DNA of 64,000 bases from JAJDAT01 sp964344185 (GCA_964344185.1 CAYFMN010000004.1:62001-126000), one strand, 5' to 3'; counted from the stretch's first letter, positions 17,215 to 27,709 are shown. The notes: a model not told the origin generated them from the sequence alone. Translations and numbers: made by a program.

Positions 17215-18012
17215 TCAGATTGTATCCAACAAAAGACCGCCATCAATGGTAAAATTAGTGGCAGTTATCCAACTCGCCAAATCTGAAGCTAAAAATAAAA
17301 CCAACCCGGCAACATCTTGCGGGGCTCCCATTCGCTTTAATAAAACTGTTTGCGCTGTTTCTTTGCGAATTTCTTCCTCCACATGCGAAGAAGATTTACC
17401 GCTACTTTTAGCTTTTGCTTGAGCCTCTTTCTCCCACGACCCACTCCAAACAGGGCCGGGCGAAACGGCGTTAACTCTAATTTTATCTACAGCGAAAGTT
17501 TGGGCCAAGGAACAAGTTAAATTAGAAAAAGCCGCTTTCATCGCAGAGTAGTGAGGAAATACTTCGGTTGGTTTAATGGCCGCTATTGAAGAAATATTTA
17601 TAATGCTAGGAGATTTTGAAACTTTAAGATTTGGGAAAAAAAGACGAGTCAATCTAACGGAGGACATTAGATTTAGATCAAACGATTGGATCCAGTCTTC
17701 ATCTTCAAGATCGTGAAAACCCGCTAGCTTACAAATTCCACCCAAATTATTGACTAACACATCCAGGCCGTCAAAAACTTGCAGGGTTTTCTTATAAAAC
17801 AAATTTAAATCGCTTTTGTCGGTTAAATCACAGGAAACAAAAACATGACCGTTTCCAGTAATTTCACTTTCCAAACTTTTAAGCTTTTCTTTACTTCGCG
17901 CACAAACAGAAACAAGCGCGCCTTCGGCTGCAAACTTTAAGGCCAGCTCTCTGCCTATGCCAACTCCAGCTCCGGTTATAACTACTTTTTTACCTTCAAG
18001 CTTCAAATCCAC
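17215..18012 (-). CDS. Short-chain dehydrogenase/reductase
   Basis: 265 residues from the GTG at 18012 (AAGG upstream; begins DLKLEGKKVVITG as usual in SDRs; an upstream TTG at 18030 is possible). Classical SDR motifs: TGAGVGIG for NAD(P), VNNLGG, the catalytic Ser in INISSIAAI, and the Y-x3-K pair in HYSAMKAAF. The C-terminal WITATNFTIDGG is typical of FabG-like enzymes. Cofactor loop VCARSKEK suggests NADP. Substrate cannot be told. Stands alone between the protease and a lipoprotein gene. Confidence 0.88.
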   Translation of the reverse strand: MDLKLEGKKVVITGAGVGIGRELALKFAAEGALVSVCARSKEKLKSLESEITGNGHVFVSCDLTDKSDLNLFYKKTLQVFDGLDVLVNNLGGICKLAGFHDLEDEDWIQSFDLNLMSSVRLTRLFFPNLKVSKSPSIINISSIAAIKPTEVFPHYSAMKAAFSNLTCSLAQTFAVDKIRVNAVSPGPVWSGSWEKEAQAKAKSSGKSSSHVEEEIRKETAQTVLLKRMGAPQDVAGLVLFLASDLASWITATNFTIDGGLLLDTI

Positions 18013-18134
18013 AGAAATTCCAACCTTCAATGCAAAAAGAGAATCTGTGGTAAATAAAACTCAAAAATGATTTTAAAAAACTTTTTATCAACCAATAGAT
18101 TCGTCTTTAAAACTGGTCGAAATAACTTTAGGAT

Positions 18135-18689
18135 TTAAAAATGCCTTAACATTTCGACCGCAAACTTTGTTCGATTAAGAGGTTCTGAAGCCGATGCTAT
18201 CACTTCACCCGTTATAATATCAATCAAAACAAGTTGTATATCTAAATTAGTGCCCAGGTCGGTTATTTTTCCATTAATTATGGCTTCCGCGTTTAATATT
18301 TCACCCATTTTTTGAGTAACATCACGGGTGTAATATAAAGAAGGAGAGACCTCTAATTGACTTAACGCTTCTTCTATTTCCCCTTTTTGCGCCACTCGAA
18401 AGACTTTTCGCTGGGTAATATCTTCAACAATCCGCGAAGATAAGTATTCGCCTAAAATTGGCACTCTACCTTCCTCGTCTACTAAATCGATAACCGCTAC
18501 TTTATTAATTTCATACTCGCTCACATTTTTGGTCAAATTTTTAATTAATTTGTGGGCTTTATCACGGTAGTATCCTGAATCGCTCTGAGTCTTAAGAGCC
18601 TTTGATAAAAAATCAGAAGGAGCTATGTGCAATTCACATCCTGCCATAAATACGACGATAATTAAGAAAACCGAAAGCTGTTTTTTCAT
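18135..18689 (-). CDS. FlgO-like outer-membrane lipoprotein
   Basis: 184 residues; signal peptide with lipobox FMAGC (Cys18). The mature part matches the FlgO/CsgG-like fold: VAVIDLVDEEGRVPILGEYL, SSRIVEDITQRKVFRVA, LNAEAIINGKITDLGTNLDI and QLVLIDIITGEVIASAS. FlgO proteins act with flagellar outer-membrane parts in Vibrio, but relatives occur widely without flagella, and no flagellar gene is in this window. Function here is therefore unknown. Confidence 0.75.
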   Translation of the reverse strand: MKKQLSVFLIIVVFMAGCELHIAPSDFLSKALKTQSDSGYYRDKAHKLIKNLTKNVSEYEINKVAVIDLVDEEGRVPILGEYLSSRIVEDITQRKVFRVAQKGEIEEALSQLEVSPSLYYTRDVTQKMGEILNAEAIINGKITDLGTNLDIQLVLIDIITGEVIASASEPLNRTKFAVEMLRHF

Positions 18690-18903
18690 GGGTAGAAACT
18701 CGATAAAGTTAAAATTAGTCTTTATCGAACAAATGCAAATTCGATGCCTGAATACCCTTAACTAATATTTTTAGAAAAAAAATGGATTCCAAACGTGAGG
18801 AAAGCCCTATTTAATCGCTTAAACAGGTAGGTAGACATAGGTGGAAAAAAATTTAATCGGCAAAAATTTCCGAATATCAAGCCAATTTTTTGACTGTTAC
18901 TTA

Positions 18904-20226
18904 TTAAATACCGTCTTCTTCAATATTATCAGCAGTCTCTTTCGGAGGATTAACGGGTAAATTAATTATAAAAACAGATCCTTTACTTGGCTCGCTTTGA
19001 ACCTGAATGCTTCCGCCATGTTTTTCCACTATTGCATGGCAAACAGACAATCCTAAACCAGTTCCTTTACCTTCGGGTTTGGTCGTAAAAAGAGGCTCAA
19101 ATATTTTATCCATAGCGTCTTTAGGAATTCCCACTCCAGTGTCCGCAAATTCTATTTTTACATGTGGAAACTCAACTAACTTGTCGTTTATATAATCCGC
19201 TCGATTATGCCTTCTCTCGTTTTTTTCCTTTAAATTATTTTCTGGATATTGCGCTAAACTCGTACGAACAATCAAAGCGCCGCCATCTGGCATTGCATGT
19301 GTCGCGTTATTAAATATATTTAAAAAAACTTGCCGCATTCGATCACAATCTATATTCAGTTTTGGTAATTTTGGATCAAAGTCTCGAACGACTGAAATAT
19401 TTTGTAAGTTCATTTCTTTCTCTACTATAGTCAAAACAGATTCTAACTCTTGATGAACACAAGCCTCTGTTAAATCCATTTGGCCTTTTCGAGAAAATTT
19501 GAGTAATCCATTTACAATTTTCTCTATACGCAAAATTTCCTCGTTAATGGAGGATAAGTCTTGTAACAAATCTTTTTCTTCCGCTCTTTCCATCTTTAAC
19601 ACTTGCACATGACCGGAAATAATATTTAATGGGTTTAAAATTTCATGGCAAATAGCGGCCGCTAATCGTCCAATACTAGCCATTTTTTCCGATACAACAA
19701 TTCGATTTTGAACTGTCTGGAGCTTTGACATAGACTTTTTTAACTCTTCATGCGCTTGGATTAATTCGTCATGCGAACGTTTTAACTTTTTTTCCGCATG
19801 TCGTCGTTGTCCCTCTTCTTTACTTAAATTCAGGGAATAACAAACTGAATGGAATAATTGCTCCGACGAAAGACTAGATTTTGCAAGATAATCTGTAGCT
19901 CCCAACCTGAAAGCTTGAACGGCAATTTCCTGATCGCCGCGACCTGTTAAAAAAATAACAGGCGTAATCACGTCCTGCTCTCTCATTTTTTTTAACAAAT
20001 CCAATCCATGAAGAGACCCTAATCGGTAATCAAAAATGCAAATATCGTTGTTCTTGGCCGCTTCGAGCAAATGGGATAAAGGTTCGGGACTATAAACATG
20101 TTCGATAGACATGTTTATATTCAAAAATTTTTCCTTCAATAGCTCCTTAATTAAGAAAACATCATCTTCATCGTCTTCCACTATCAGGACTCTAATTGAA
20201 TCGACATCTGGATCTAAAGGATACAT
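18904..20226 (-). CDS. Receiver-histidine kinase hybrid (response regulator with kinase output)
   Basis: 440 residues. An N-terminal receiver domain (about 12-130) has the acidic pair in VEDDEDD, phospho-acceptor Asp66 (CIFDYRLG) and Lys116 (YLAKSS). A coiled coil (about 140-180) joins it to a HisKA domain with His194 (AAICHEILNPLN) and an HATPase domain with the N box NIFNNATHAM, G1 ADTGVGIP and G2 GKGTGLGLS. There is no membrane segment, so the protein is a soluble relay that likely receives phosphate from another kinase. No cognate partner is adjacent. Confidence 0.93.
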   Translation of the reverse strand: MYPLDPDVDSIRVLIVEDDEDDVFLIKELLKEKFLNINMSIEHVYSPEPLSHLLEAAKNNDICIFDYRLGSLHGLDLLKKMREQDVITPVIFLTGRGDQEIAVQAFRLGATDYLAKSSLSSEQLFHSVCYSLNLSKEEGQRRHAEKKLKRSHDELIQAHEELKKSMSKLQTVQNRIVVSEKMASIGRLAAAICHEILNPLNIISGHVQVLKMERAEEKDLLQDLSSINEEILRIEKIVNGLLKFSRKGQMDLTEACVHQELESVLTIVEKEMNLQNISVVRDFDPKLPKLNIDCDRMRQVFLNIFNNATHAMPDGGALIVRTSLAQYPENNLKEKNERRHNRADYINDKLVEFPHVKIEFADTGVGIPKDAMDKIFEPLFTTKPEGKGTGLGLSVCHAIVEKHGGSIQVQSEPSKGSVFIINLPVNPPKETADNIEEDGI

Positions 20227-20449
20227 TTTTTATGAAAGTATAAAAGAGTAATTACCCAGTCATTTACTATTTGGAAAAACATTATTATGACAGAAATTAG
20301 GGCGCCCTTAAATAAATTTTATCCTATTTAACATAATTTTGAAAAATCTCTATCAAGCAATACAAAAGTGGCGAATCTTTTATTAAGGGAAAATATTTAA
20401 TAGTAGGATTCTTTAATTATAGTCAACATTAAGCGCTAGGAGCTTTGCC

Positions 20450-21262
20450 ATGAGCGTCACTATTTCTAAAAGTTTTGAAAGTTTTCAAAATACGCTAGAA
20501 AAAAAAATCCACTGCCATCCGGTCATCATAAATAATCCTTACTGCAAATGGTTCAAACAAGGAAACGCGAATAAAGACCAATTAATAGATCTATTTGAAC
20601 AATTTGCAGTATTTTCCAAGTGGTTTCTTTTAGCGCAATTAATGAGAATGTTAAACGCTCCGGACGTAGAATCAGAAACTCATTCCAGGTACATTCTTGC
20701 TAACGAATTGGGTGTTGGGATAAATTCAAACGGTTCATCAGAAAACCAACCTTTTAAAACCAGGTGGGCTCACATAAATTGGTTGAGGGAAACCTCAAAA
20801 CCCCTAGATATAAAACTCGATACTCTTGGCAGTTGGAATACTGCTTCTACTTCCACTAAAAAGTTTATCTCTGAACTTGAAGCAACTTACGGTAATAAAG
20901 ATGGAGAAATCGGAAGAGGCGCAAGTTACGCAATTGAAACATGGGCTGCCTGGGGAATCGGGCAAGGAAAAAACGCCGAAGTTAATAATTTTTGGAGCGA
21001 GTTGATTTCCGGACTTGAGATTTATAACTCTAAATGTAATTCCAATTCATCGAACATAATCCCTCTGGATTTCTTTCAATTTCACTTTGAAAGCGAAAAA
21101 AGTCATGGAGACAATGTTTTAGAAGAAATAGAAAGTTCTTTTTACTCGCCAGAATTTGAGGAGGAAAAATTTTTCACTGGAGCTCAAAGAGCCTTAGACG
21201 CTATTTTTATATTCTGGAAGGGATTGGATGAAAACAGAAAAAAGTTATCAAATAAAAAATAA
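20450..21262 (+). CDS. Haem-oxygenase-fold (TenA/PqqC/CADD-like) diiron protein
   Basis: 270 residues with a good AGGAG ribosome site eight bases upstream. The helical layout and residues fit the HDO superfamily: Glu in ILANELG (about residue 86), Glu163 in YAIETWAAWG, and a C-terminal FQFHFESEKSHGDNVLEEI where His212, Glu216 and His219 would ligate metal. Members include the folate-route enzyme CADD and desaturase/lyase enzymes. The substrate is not readable here. It is divergent from the kinase gene and stands alone before uvrD. Confidence 0.65.
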   Translation: MSVTISKSFESFQNTLEKKIHCHPVIINNPYCKWFKQGNANKDQLIDLFEQFAVFSKWFLLAQLMRMLNAPDVESETHSRYILANELGVGINSNGSSENQPFKTRWAHINWLRETSKPLDIKLDTLGSWNTASTSTKKFISELEATYGNKDGEIGRGASYAIETWAAWGIGQGKNAEVNNFWSELISGLEIYNSKCNSNSSNIIPLDFFQFHFESEKSHGDNVLEEIESSFYSPEFEEEKFFTGAQRALDAIFIFWKGLDENRKKLSNKK

Positions 21263-21547
21263 ACCGTTTCAACCTAAAATCTTAACTCTAAACCTCTTAT
21301 AAGATTTCAGCATAACTCTCGTCGAAACCTTAAAGAAATAACTCTAAAACTCGCTTGTAATTCCTATAAGAAAATATTATGTTGAGATCTCTACGGAATT
21401 TTCCTTTCAGGGGGCGTTCAGTAATTACAAGAATAAAGAAATTCCCAAAAAATTACCTTTAATAAACAACGGTGTATTTTTTTCGAATTTCAATAAATTT
21501 CTATTGCGTGACCGCTCCTTTCAAAGATTCTTACCTTTGTTTTAATA

Positions 21548-23731
21548 ATGATATTATCCCAAAAATTAAATCGTCAGCAACTGGAAGCGGTTCAATACTC
21601 AGAAGGTCCCCTTATGGTCGTTGCGGGAGCCGGCTCTGGTAAAACCCGCGTAATTGCTAATAGAATTGCTTATCTAATCCAAGAAAAAGAAATATCCCCT
21701 GAAAATATTTTGGCGATAACCTTTACGAATAAAGCCGCTGGAGAAATGTTAGAAAGGGTTCGCGATATGTTGGATCCTTCTTATTCATTTTGGATTAGCA
21801 CATTTCATTCATTTTGTTTAAAAATTTTGAGATTACATATATCGTCTTTAGGATTCAAAAATGACTTTGTGATTTATGATCGCCAAGATCAGCTTTCTGT
21901 CGTTAAACAATGTATGAAAAACTTAAAATTTAGCGAGGAAGTTTTCCCGCCTAAAACAATGATTGGGCATATTGGGGAATTTAAGAACAAATTTTTATTA
22001 CCGGAAGATATAAACCTGGACGGCTTCTCCTATGACATCAAACTAAAAGCGGGAGAATTGTACCCTCACTATCAAGAAACGTTGAAAAAAAATAACGCTT
22101 TAGACTTTGACGATTTACTAATACTCACAGTGCAACTATTTGAAAAAGACCAATCTGTTAGAGAATATTATAATAATCGATTTACCCATATATTAGTGGA
22201 CGAGTTTCAGGACACTAACGCCGCGCAATATAGGTTGGTAAAAATATTAACGAAAAAACATCAAAACGTTTGCGTTGTTGGCGATGACGATCAAAGTATA
22301 TATAGATGGCGTGGGGCTAACATTGAAAATATTTTTAATTTCGAAAAAGACTTTCCCGGAACAAAAATCATCAAACTTGAAGAAAATTATCGGTCCACTA
22401 AAACTATTCTGAAGGCCGCAGGAGAAGTCGTTAAGGAAAATCTGCATAGAAAACCTAAAACGCTTTGGACTCAAAACGAAACTGGAGAACCCATCCAATA
22501 CATACGATCCGAAGATGAAACAGACGAGGCGCAAACCGTTTGTGATTTTTTAAGAAAACTTAACGAAGAGGATGGAGTTTCTTTAAATAATATTGCAATT
22601 TTATACCGAACCAACGCTCAATCGCGCGCTGTTGAAGACGTTTTACGAAAACTCCGGCTGCCATATCAAGTTGTTGGAGGTTTGAAGTTTTACGAAAGAA
22701 GAGAGATAAAAGATATCCTAGCCTACCTAAGGCTCATCATAAACCCAGACGATTCTGTCTCCCTTAAGCGCATTATCAATGTGCCTGCCAGAGGAATTGG
22801 TAAAACTTCCTTAGAAAAAATAGACGCTTGGAGCGTTCAAAAAGGCATACCTTTTTTGGAAGGATTGAGAAGCGTACAAAGAGAAAAAATAATTTCTACA
22901 GGGGTTGCTAAAAAAATTACCCAATTTATCTCTATGATTGAACGCTTGACCACAATATACAAAGAGGCTACTGGAGGAGATTTTTTGCGAGCGGTTATTG
23001 AGGAGACAGGATACGTGGCCATGCTGGAAAAGGAAGCCACTCCCGAAAATAAAAGTCGTTTAGAAAATTTAAAAGAACTTTGTTCTGCTGTGGATCTCTT
23101 TATTGAAAAAGAAAGGAACGGAACACTCAAAGATTTTTTGGATGAAACTTCCTTATCGGCAGATATAGATAATTACGATGACGAACGTGGCTGCGTTCAC
23201 CTCATGACTTTACATACCTGTAAAGGCTTGGAGTTTGAATATGTTTTTATTGTAGGAATGGAAAATCGACTTTTACCTCATGTCAATTCCATGGGAAGTT
23301 CTGAAGAATACGAAGAAGAACGGCGGCTTTGCTATGTGGGATTTACCAGGGCGCGTAAAAAGTTATGGATTAGCAACGCAAAGAAACGCCGACTGTTTGG
23401 AGGGATATCAAGTAATCAGCCTTCTGAGTTTATCGATTCCATACCTCATGACCTTATTAAAAAGGTTCCAGGATTGGCCAGCACTCATTCTTCCTGGAAT
23501 TCGTTTGAAAGCTCTTCGCAAACTCAATCCGACCAATTTGAGCCTAAGGACGTTAAGAAAACCAGCAAACCCTATCCCATTGGAGCAAAAGTCATTCATC
23601 CCAAGTTTGGCCCAGGCGTCATTATAAAAAGAGAAGGTAACGAAGATAATTTAAATGTGGTTATCTTCTTTAGCAAAGGCTCTGGCAAAAAAACGCTCTC
23701 CGTTAACCACGCCAATCTAATTGTCGTTTAA
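21548..23731 (+). CDS. UvrD/PcrA-type DNA helicase
   Basis: 727 residues, superfamily 1A 3'-5' helicase for nucleotide-excision and mismatch repair. Motifs in order: Q motif LNRQQLEAV; Walker A AGAGSGKT (26-33); motif II DEFQDTNAAQY; motif III GDDDQSIYRWRGA; motif IV ENYRST; motif V LMTLHTCKGLEFEYVFI; motif VI CYVGFTRARKKL. The C-terminus has a PcrA-like Tudor segment (GAKVIHPKFGPGVI). The last codons form the start of a direct repeat that recurs at 27710. Confidence 0.95.
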   Translation: MILSQKLNRQQLEAVQYSEGPLMVVAGAGSGKTRVIANRIAYLIQEKEISPENILAITFTNKAAGEMLERVRDMLDPSYSFWISTFHSFCLKILRLHISSLGFKNDFVIYDRQDQLSVVKQCMKNLKFSEEVFPPKTMIGHIGEFKNKFLLPEDINLDGFSYDIKLKAGELYPHYQETLKKNNALDFDDLLILTVQLFEKDQSVREYYNNRFTHILVDEFQDTNAAQYRLVKILTKKHQNVCVVGDDDQSIYRWRGANIENIFNFEKDFPGTKIIKLEENYRSTKTILKAAGEVVKENLHRKPKTLWTQNETGEPIQYIRSEDETDEAQTVCDFLRKLNEEDGVSLNNIAILYRTNAQSRAVEDVLRKLRLPYQVVGGLKFYERREIKDILAYLRLIINPDDSVSLKRIINVPARGIGKTSLEKIDAWSVQKGIPFLEGLRSVQREKIISTGVAKKITQFISMIERLTTIYKEATGGDFLRAVIEETGYVAMLEKEATPENKSRLENLKELCSAVDLFIEKERNGTLKDFLDETSLSADIDNYDDERGCVHLMTLHTCKGLEFEYVFIVGMENRLLPHVNSMGSSEEYEEERRLCYVGFTRARKKLWISNAKKRRLFGGISSNQPSEFIDSIPHDLIKKVPGLASTHSSWNSFESSSQTQSDQFEPKDVKKTSKPYPIGAKVIHPKFGPGVIIKREGNEDNLNVVIFFSKGSGKKTLSVNHANLIVV

Positions 23732-24309
23732 AAAAATATCGGAATACGACTTTTACTTAGAAGAATTTTTCTCGTTAACAAGAGTAAGTTCTTCTTGTAA
23801 TTTGGCTAAAATACCTTCTTTTATTGGTAACTGGCTTTTAAGCCTTCCTATGGTTTTTCTAATATTAGTCTTCAAAAAAGATTTAGCTTCCTGAATCGCT
23901 GGAGTATCTTCTTCCAAATAACGCTTGATACAGTTCTTTTTTCGGACCAACGCCCGAAGTTAATTGGGAGTTTATTTTTTTTCCATTAACGCTATTGGGA
24001 AAATAACTAGAAAGTTGTTTGTCCCTTTCTATCTCTGATGAGAAAAGACTGATAGAACGCTCTAGAATTTTTGGATCAACATCCAGAGCATTAGCTTCTT
24101 CAGGTTTTTTTTCATTTTCTTTAGAATCTGAAGAACTTTTGTCCTTTTTAATTTCTTTTTTAACGCTGCCATAAACAGCGCGAATTCTCAAATCGGGTCT
24201 GGCCCGTTCCTGTTGGAGGAACCAGCTCTAAACTATCCGTATAGTGGTAAATTCCCTTTTCATCTTTCCATTTAAAAATTTGGGCGTGAGAATCGTCATA
24301 AAGACTTAA
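23713..24309. repeat. Direct repeat, copy 1 (uvrD tail plus DUF4124 pseudogene)
   Basis: This 597-base stretch recurs at 27710-28354. The first ~150 bases (including the last uvrD codons) differ at several positions. The remaining 449 bases (23861-24309) show no difference by eye from 27906-28354. Copy 1 lacks 51 bases present in copy 2 and stops abruptly inside the DUF4124 region, where unrelated sequence begins. Confidence 0.85.
23753..24309 (-). pseudogene. DUF4124-type secreted protein, truncated pseudogene (copy 1)
   Basis: Remnant of the gene seen in fuller form at 27747-28435. It lacks the signal peptide and start because homology ends at 24309. It contains the same two frame breaks as copy 2, plus an in-frame loss of 17 codons. 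The surviving pieces are a lysine-rich helical middle (KKEIKKDKSSSDSKENEKK) and a helical tail. Not expected to make a protein. Confidence 0.75.
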
Positions 24310-24458
24310 TACCTAGAAAATTGTAAAGTAAGCTATGAACACAACAAAAATCTCTTTTCACAAATTTAAAAACGCCATACAATTACAACGTCATTTTAAA
24401 GGTAATTTCCATTTCGAATCTGATTTTTAAAATCTAATTATTAGATATTAAATTAACC

Positions 24459-25766
24459 ATGGTTGATTCCAAGAAAAAAACTTTCGTAAAACTTTTAATC
24501 GCTAATTTTATAACCCTTTTAGCGGTCTTTACGGTAATTGAAGGCGCAGGACAAATTTACGCATATTTCCACCGCTCTTACAAAATATTACCTTTTATCC
24601 CTGATCCAGTTTTTGGTTGGAGGTTTATACCAAATTCCGAACATATTATGACAGGCCGCCATTGGTATGCGAGAGAATTTAACGCCAAAGTAAAAATTAA
24701 CTCGCATGGGTTTAGAGACTTTGAAAGATCTATAAAGAAAGAAAAAAATAAAATAAGAATTGCTATTTTAGGAAACTCAATGGTCGCTGCTAGACAACTT
24801 GAGTTTGATAAAACAGCAGGTCAATTGCTGGAAAAAAAACTCAATAAATTAATTAGTCCTAATACCGGCAAGAAATACGAAGTTCTAAATTTTGGAGTCC
24901 CAGGATATGGCATAGACCAAATGCATCTCAATTGGACTCAACACGTTTCTAAATTCAACCCAAATTATGTTTTTATATACATATTTGAAAAAAATTATTT
25001 GAGAACTATTTCATCAGTATGGTGTCAGAGAGGTTTTTTAGGAGTAGATAGTTTTGAAAAAGATGAGTGTCTAAATATACGACCTCTTCCTTCTATCGCT
25101 ACCCAATATCCTTTAATTTTGGATGAAAAAAACTGGTCCCAAATTGATGCATTAGCAACTTCTGGTAATCTCAAAGGCGCTTTAAATTTTATAGAAAAAT
25201 TACCTTTGCATATTAATCTGCCAACAGATTATGAAAAATTTATTCAGCAACAAAACAAATATATAAAAAATGAATTAAACGGAACGCGAATTCAACTAAT
25301 CCCAAAAAAAATATTTCTATTAGATATTTTTTCAGATCTCAAAAAAAGGATAAAATCTTTTAATTCCAATCCTGAAGAAGATAAATTGCGGCAGTTGTAT
25401 TATAGCGGTAAGACAAAACACTTTCCCTCTTGGAATAAAACAAACATTGCTAACATAAAATTACTTCAGCATCTTGGAAAATTAGTAAAAAACTATGGGC
25501 AACTAATAATTATTGATTCCTTCCAATTTCATAATTCAATTAATCCCTCTACCCAGTATTCATCTATGTGGCTAAAAACCCTTTCTAATCGCTATAACTT
25601 CGGATACATAGCCCTTTATGAAAAATTAAATCAATCCATAAAAGAAGGGAAAACTCCAAAATGGAAATACGACAGCCACTTGAACGAAATTGGAAACCAA
25701 ATATTAGCCGATTCCATGTTTGACTATTTAAAAAGTAAATCGGATTTTCATAATTACTATTCTTAA
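24459..25766 (+). CDS. Membrane-anchored SGNH-hydrolase-like protein
   Basis: 435 residues: one N-terminal membrane helix (about 10-32), then an SGNH fold. Block I is IAILGNSMVAARQ with Ser107 (GNS in place of GDS), block II NFGVPGYGIDQMHL, and block V YDSHLNEIGNQILAD with the catalytic Asp-x2-His. Family members add or remove acetyl groups on envelope sugars. It lies between the two DUF4124 repeats. A frameshifted relative is at 42442-43799 (shared FIPDP.GWRFIP and HWYAREF). Codon use looks like its neighbours. Catalytic activity is uncertain given the GNS block. Confidence 0.75.
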   Translation: MVDSKKKTFVKLLIANFITLLAVFTVIEGAGQIYAYFHRSYKILPFIPDPVFGWRFIPNSEHIMTGRHWYAREFNAKVKINSHGFRDFERSIKKEKNKIRIAILGNSMVAARQLEFDKTAGQLLEKKLNKLISPNTGKKYEVLNFGVPGYGIDQMHLNWTQHVSKFNPNYVFIYIFEKNYLRTISSVWCQRGFLGVDSFEKDECLNIRPLPSIATQYPLILDEKNWSQIDALATSGNLKGALNFIEKLPLHINLPTDYEKFIQQQNKYIKNELNGTRIQLIPKKIFLLDIFSDLKKRIKSFNSNPEEDKLRQLYYSGKTKHFPSWNKTNIANIKLLQHLGKLVKNYGQLIIIDSFQFHNSINPSTQYSSMWLKTLSNRYNFGYIALYEKLNQSIKEGKTPKWKYDSHLNEIGNQILADSMFDYLKSKSDFHNYYS

Positions 25767-25941
25767 TATTTAGGCTGAATAATGGCAAATTTATATTTCT
25801 AGAAAAAAATAGGACAAAAAAATTTGCGTTCTCATTTACCTTTGTCATTTAATAGAGAAAATAATAAAATGAAAATTCAATCTATAAGTGATATTAACGA
25901 ATATTATTTTGAAGATTAATATTCTGTTCAAAGAAAGTTCT

Positions 25942-26295
25942 ATGTCGGAAATTCGACTGAAGTATGCTACTCAAAACCTTTTTTTAATAGATAAGGAAGA
26001 GCATATTATTGGAGATTATCTATACGATAAAGACAAAGAGCTAATCGGGAAAATAGAAGGGCTTGGTTGAACTTCCAAAATACAACATCAAGTTTTTAGC
26101 GATTACCCAAGGAGGCTTCCTCAATATTCAGGGGAAAAAATTTTAGCGCCCAGGCAAGCCTACGAAATAAAAGATATTGGGAGAGTAGTTGTTTCTTTCT
26201 CTAAACAAACCATACAAGACACTCCTAGCCCTCATGATTTGTTTAATCTTAAAAAATCCGAAGAGCTTTTCATCCTAGATTATTTTGGTTGTTAA
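25942..26295 (+). pseudogene. PRC-barrel-like small protein, frameshifted copy
   Basis: Homologous throughout to the intact 118-residue gene at 39078-39434 (KYATQNLFLIDKEEHIIGDY in both). Two bases are missing after IEGL (near 26066) and one A in a later A-run (near 26143), so the frame breaks twice. The end (DYFGC) aligns with the intact end. An older duplicate now dead. Confidence 0.8.
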
Positions 26296-26381
26296 ACGGA
26301 CTTGAAAAACTTGGATCTTTTTCTAACAATAAACTCAATTTTGGATTTGCATCTTGCAAATTTTTGGAGTCAATCATAAAA
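26273..26381 (-). pseudogene. C-terminal remnant of an SGNH hydrolase gene, cut by IS256-like element
   Basis: Read on the minus strand it gives LKNLQDANPKLSLLLEKD and FNNQNN, matching the end of the 577-residue hydrolase at 39412-41145 (LKNLKEANSKLNVLLERD; LNNQNNP). As at that locus, it overlaps the 3' end of the PRC-barrel-like gene in the opposite direction. The homology ends exactly where the IS256-like inverted repeat starts. Confidence 0.7.
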
Positions 26382-27701
26382 ACTGTGTAAATGGGATTTT
26401 TGTTTTATTTTGATTCCCTTTGGTGAGTCCTTGAAAAATATTTCATGAATGCGGCAGCCTTTCAGGGAATAAAATTGCGAACTGATTTAACGCCAGTTTC
26501 CATTGTTTAACGGGCATCGTATTTCTTGGCGATATTTTTAAAACCAAATATAACAGTTTAAACATGGAGTCGTCAGTCGGAAACGATCCTCTATTTTTCG
26601 TTATTTTTCTCAAGGATCAATTGAAAGACTCAATCGCGTTGGTTGTAAAATAACCTTTCTTATATAGTCTGGGTAGGCTAGGAAGGGAATAATTCCCTGC
26701 CAGTTTCTTTTCCAAGAATCGGTAATTGTCGGGTATTTGTCGTCCCATTTGTTTTTGAGTTCTTCCAGTTTTTTCCGCATCTTGCGCTTGACCGCCCTAT
26801 AAACGAGCTTCAAGTCGGAAGCGGCCGATTTACGATCTTTGTACGGAACGTACTAAGCAAATTCCGAACCATATGGACAATACAAAGCTGAATCAGGGTT
26901 TCGGGATAAACCGACTTGATCGCTTCAGGAAATCCTTCAATCCATCCACGCAAGTGATAAACATATCGCTAACGCCATGGTTTTAAGCCCGGTGACGACT
27001 TTCAACCAAAACTTCGCTCCTTCGTCTTTAGCTATCCAAGGCCCTGAAATCTATTTGTGTCCCTCCAGATTAATTCCTAAAGCCTAATAAACCGCTTTTT
27101 TAATATGACCGTTTCCCAACTTCACTCGAATTGTGTCCATAAATACGATTGGGTAAACCGTATCCAGGGGACGATTTTGCCAAGCTTTGAACTCCTCTAA
27201 CACCGAATCGGTTACGTTCGATACCAGATCCCGAGATACGTCCGCACCGTATAACTCTTCAAGATGCCCCTGAATCTCACGCACAGTCATACCACGTGCA
27301 TACATTAAAAGTATCTTTTCGTCAAAACCTTCAAATCGAGTCTGACGTTTCTTCACCAACTGGGGAGCAAAATCGCTCTTGCAGTCACGAGAATCTGGAT
27401 ATCTATGGGACCCTGATCGGTCGTTAAATGCTTGCCGCTATGACCATTACGACTATTCCCATTCTTGGAACCTTGAGACGAAGCATTTTTCGCATAACTC
27501 AAATAATGATGCGTCATCTCACCTTCTAGAGCACGCTCAACTAACGTCCTCGCCAATTCCTCAAGTAATCCGTTTTTACTGATCAAATCCTCGGGATTCT
27601 TATATTCAGATAACAGCTCGTCTAATAACTCAGGACGTATTACCATTTTCTGCGTCTCCTAAATAAGCAATTATAAGTTCTAATATACCCATTTACACAG
27701 A
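26382..27701 (-). mobile_element. IS256-family insertion sequence, decayed
   Basis: The ends carry matching inverted repeats: ACTGTGTAAATGGG at 26382-26395 and its complement (TCTGTGTAAATGGG) at 27688-27701. The transposase is read on the minus strand in pieces: N-terminus at 27353-27646 (EGEMTHHYLSYAKN), the DDE-region start at 27084-27359 (YPIVFMDTIRVKL), and the C-terminal part (WKRNWQGIIPFLAYP; then SLRKITKNRGSFPTDD) down to about 26420. Several frameshifts and stops make it inactive. No clear target duplication flanks it, so one side has probably been rearranged. Confidence 0.88.
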
Positions 27702-27709
27702 TTATAGGG

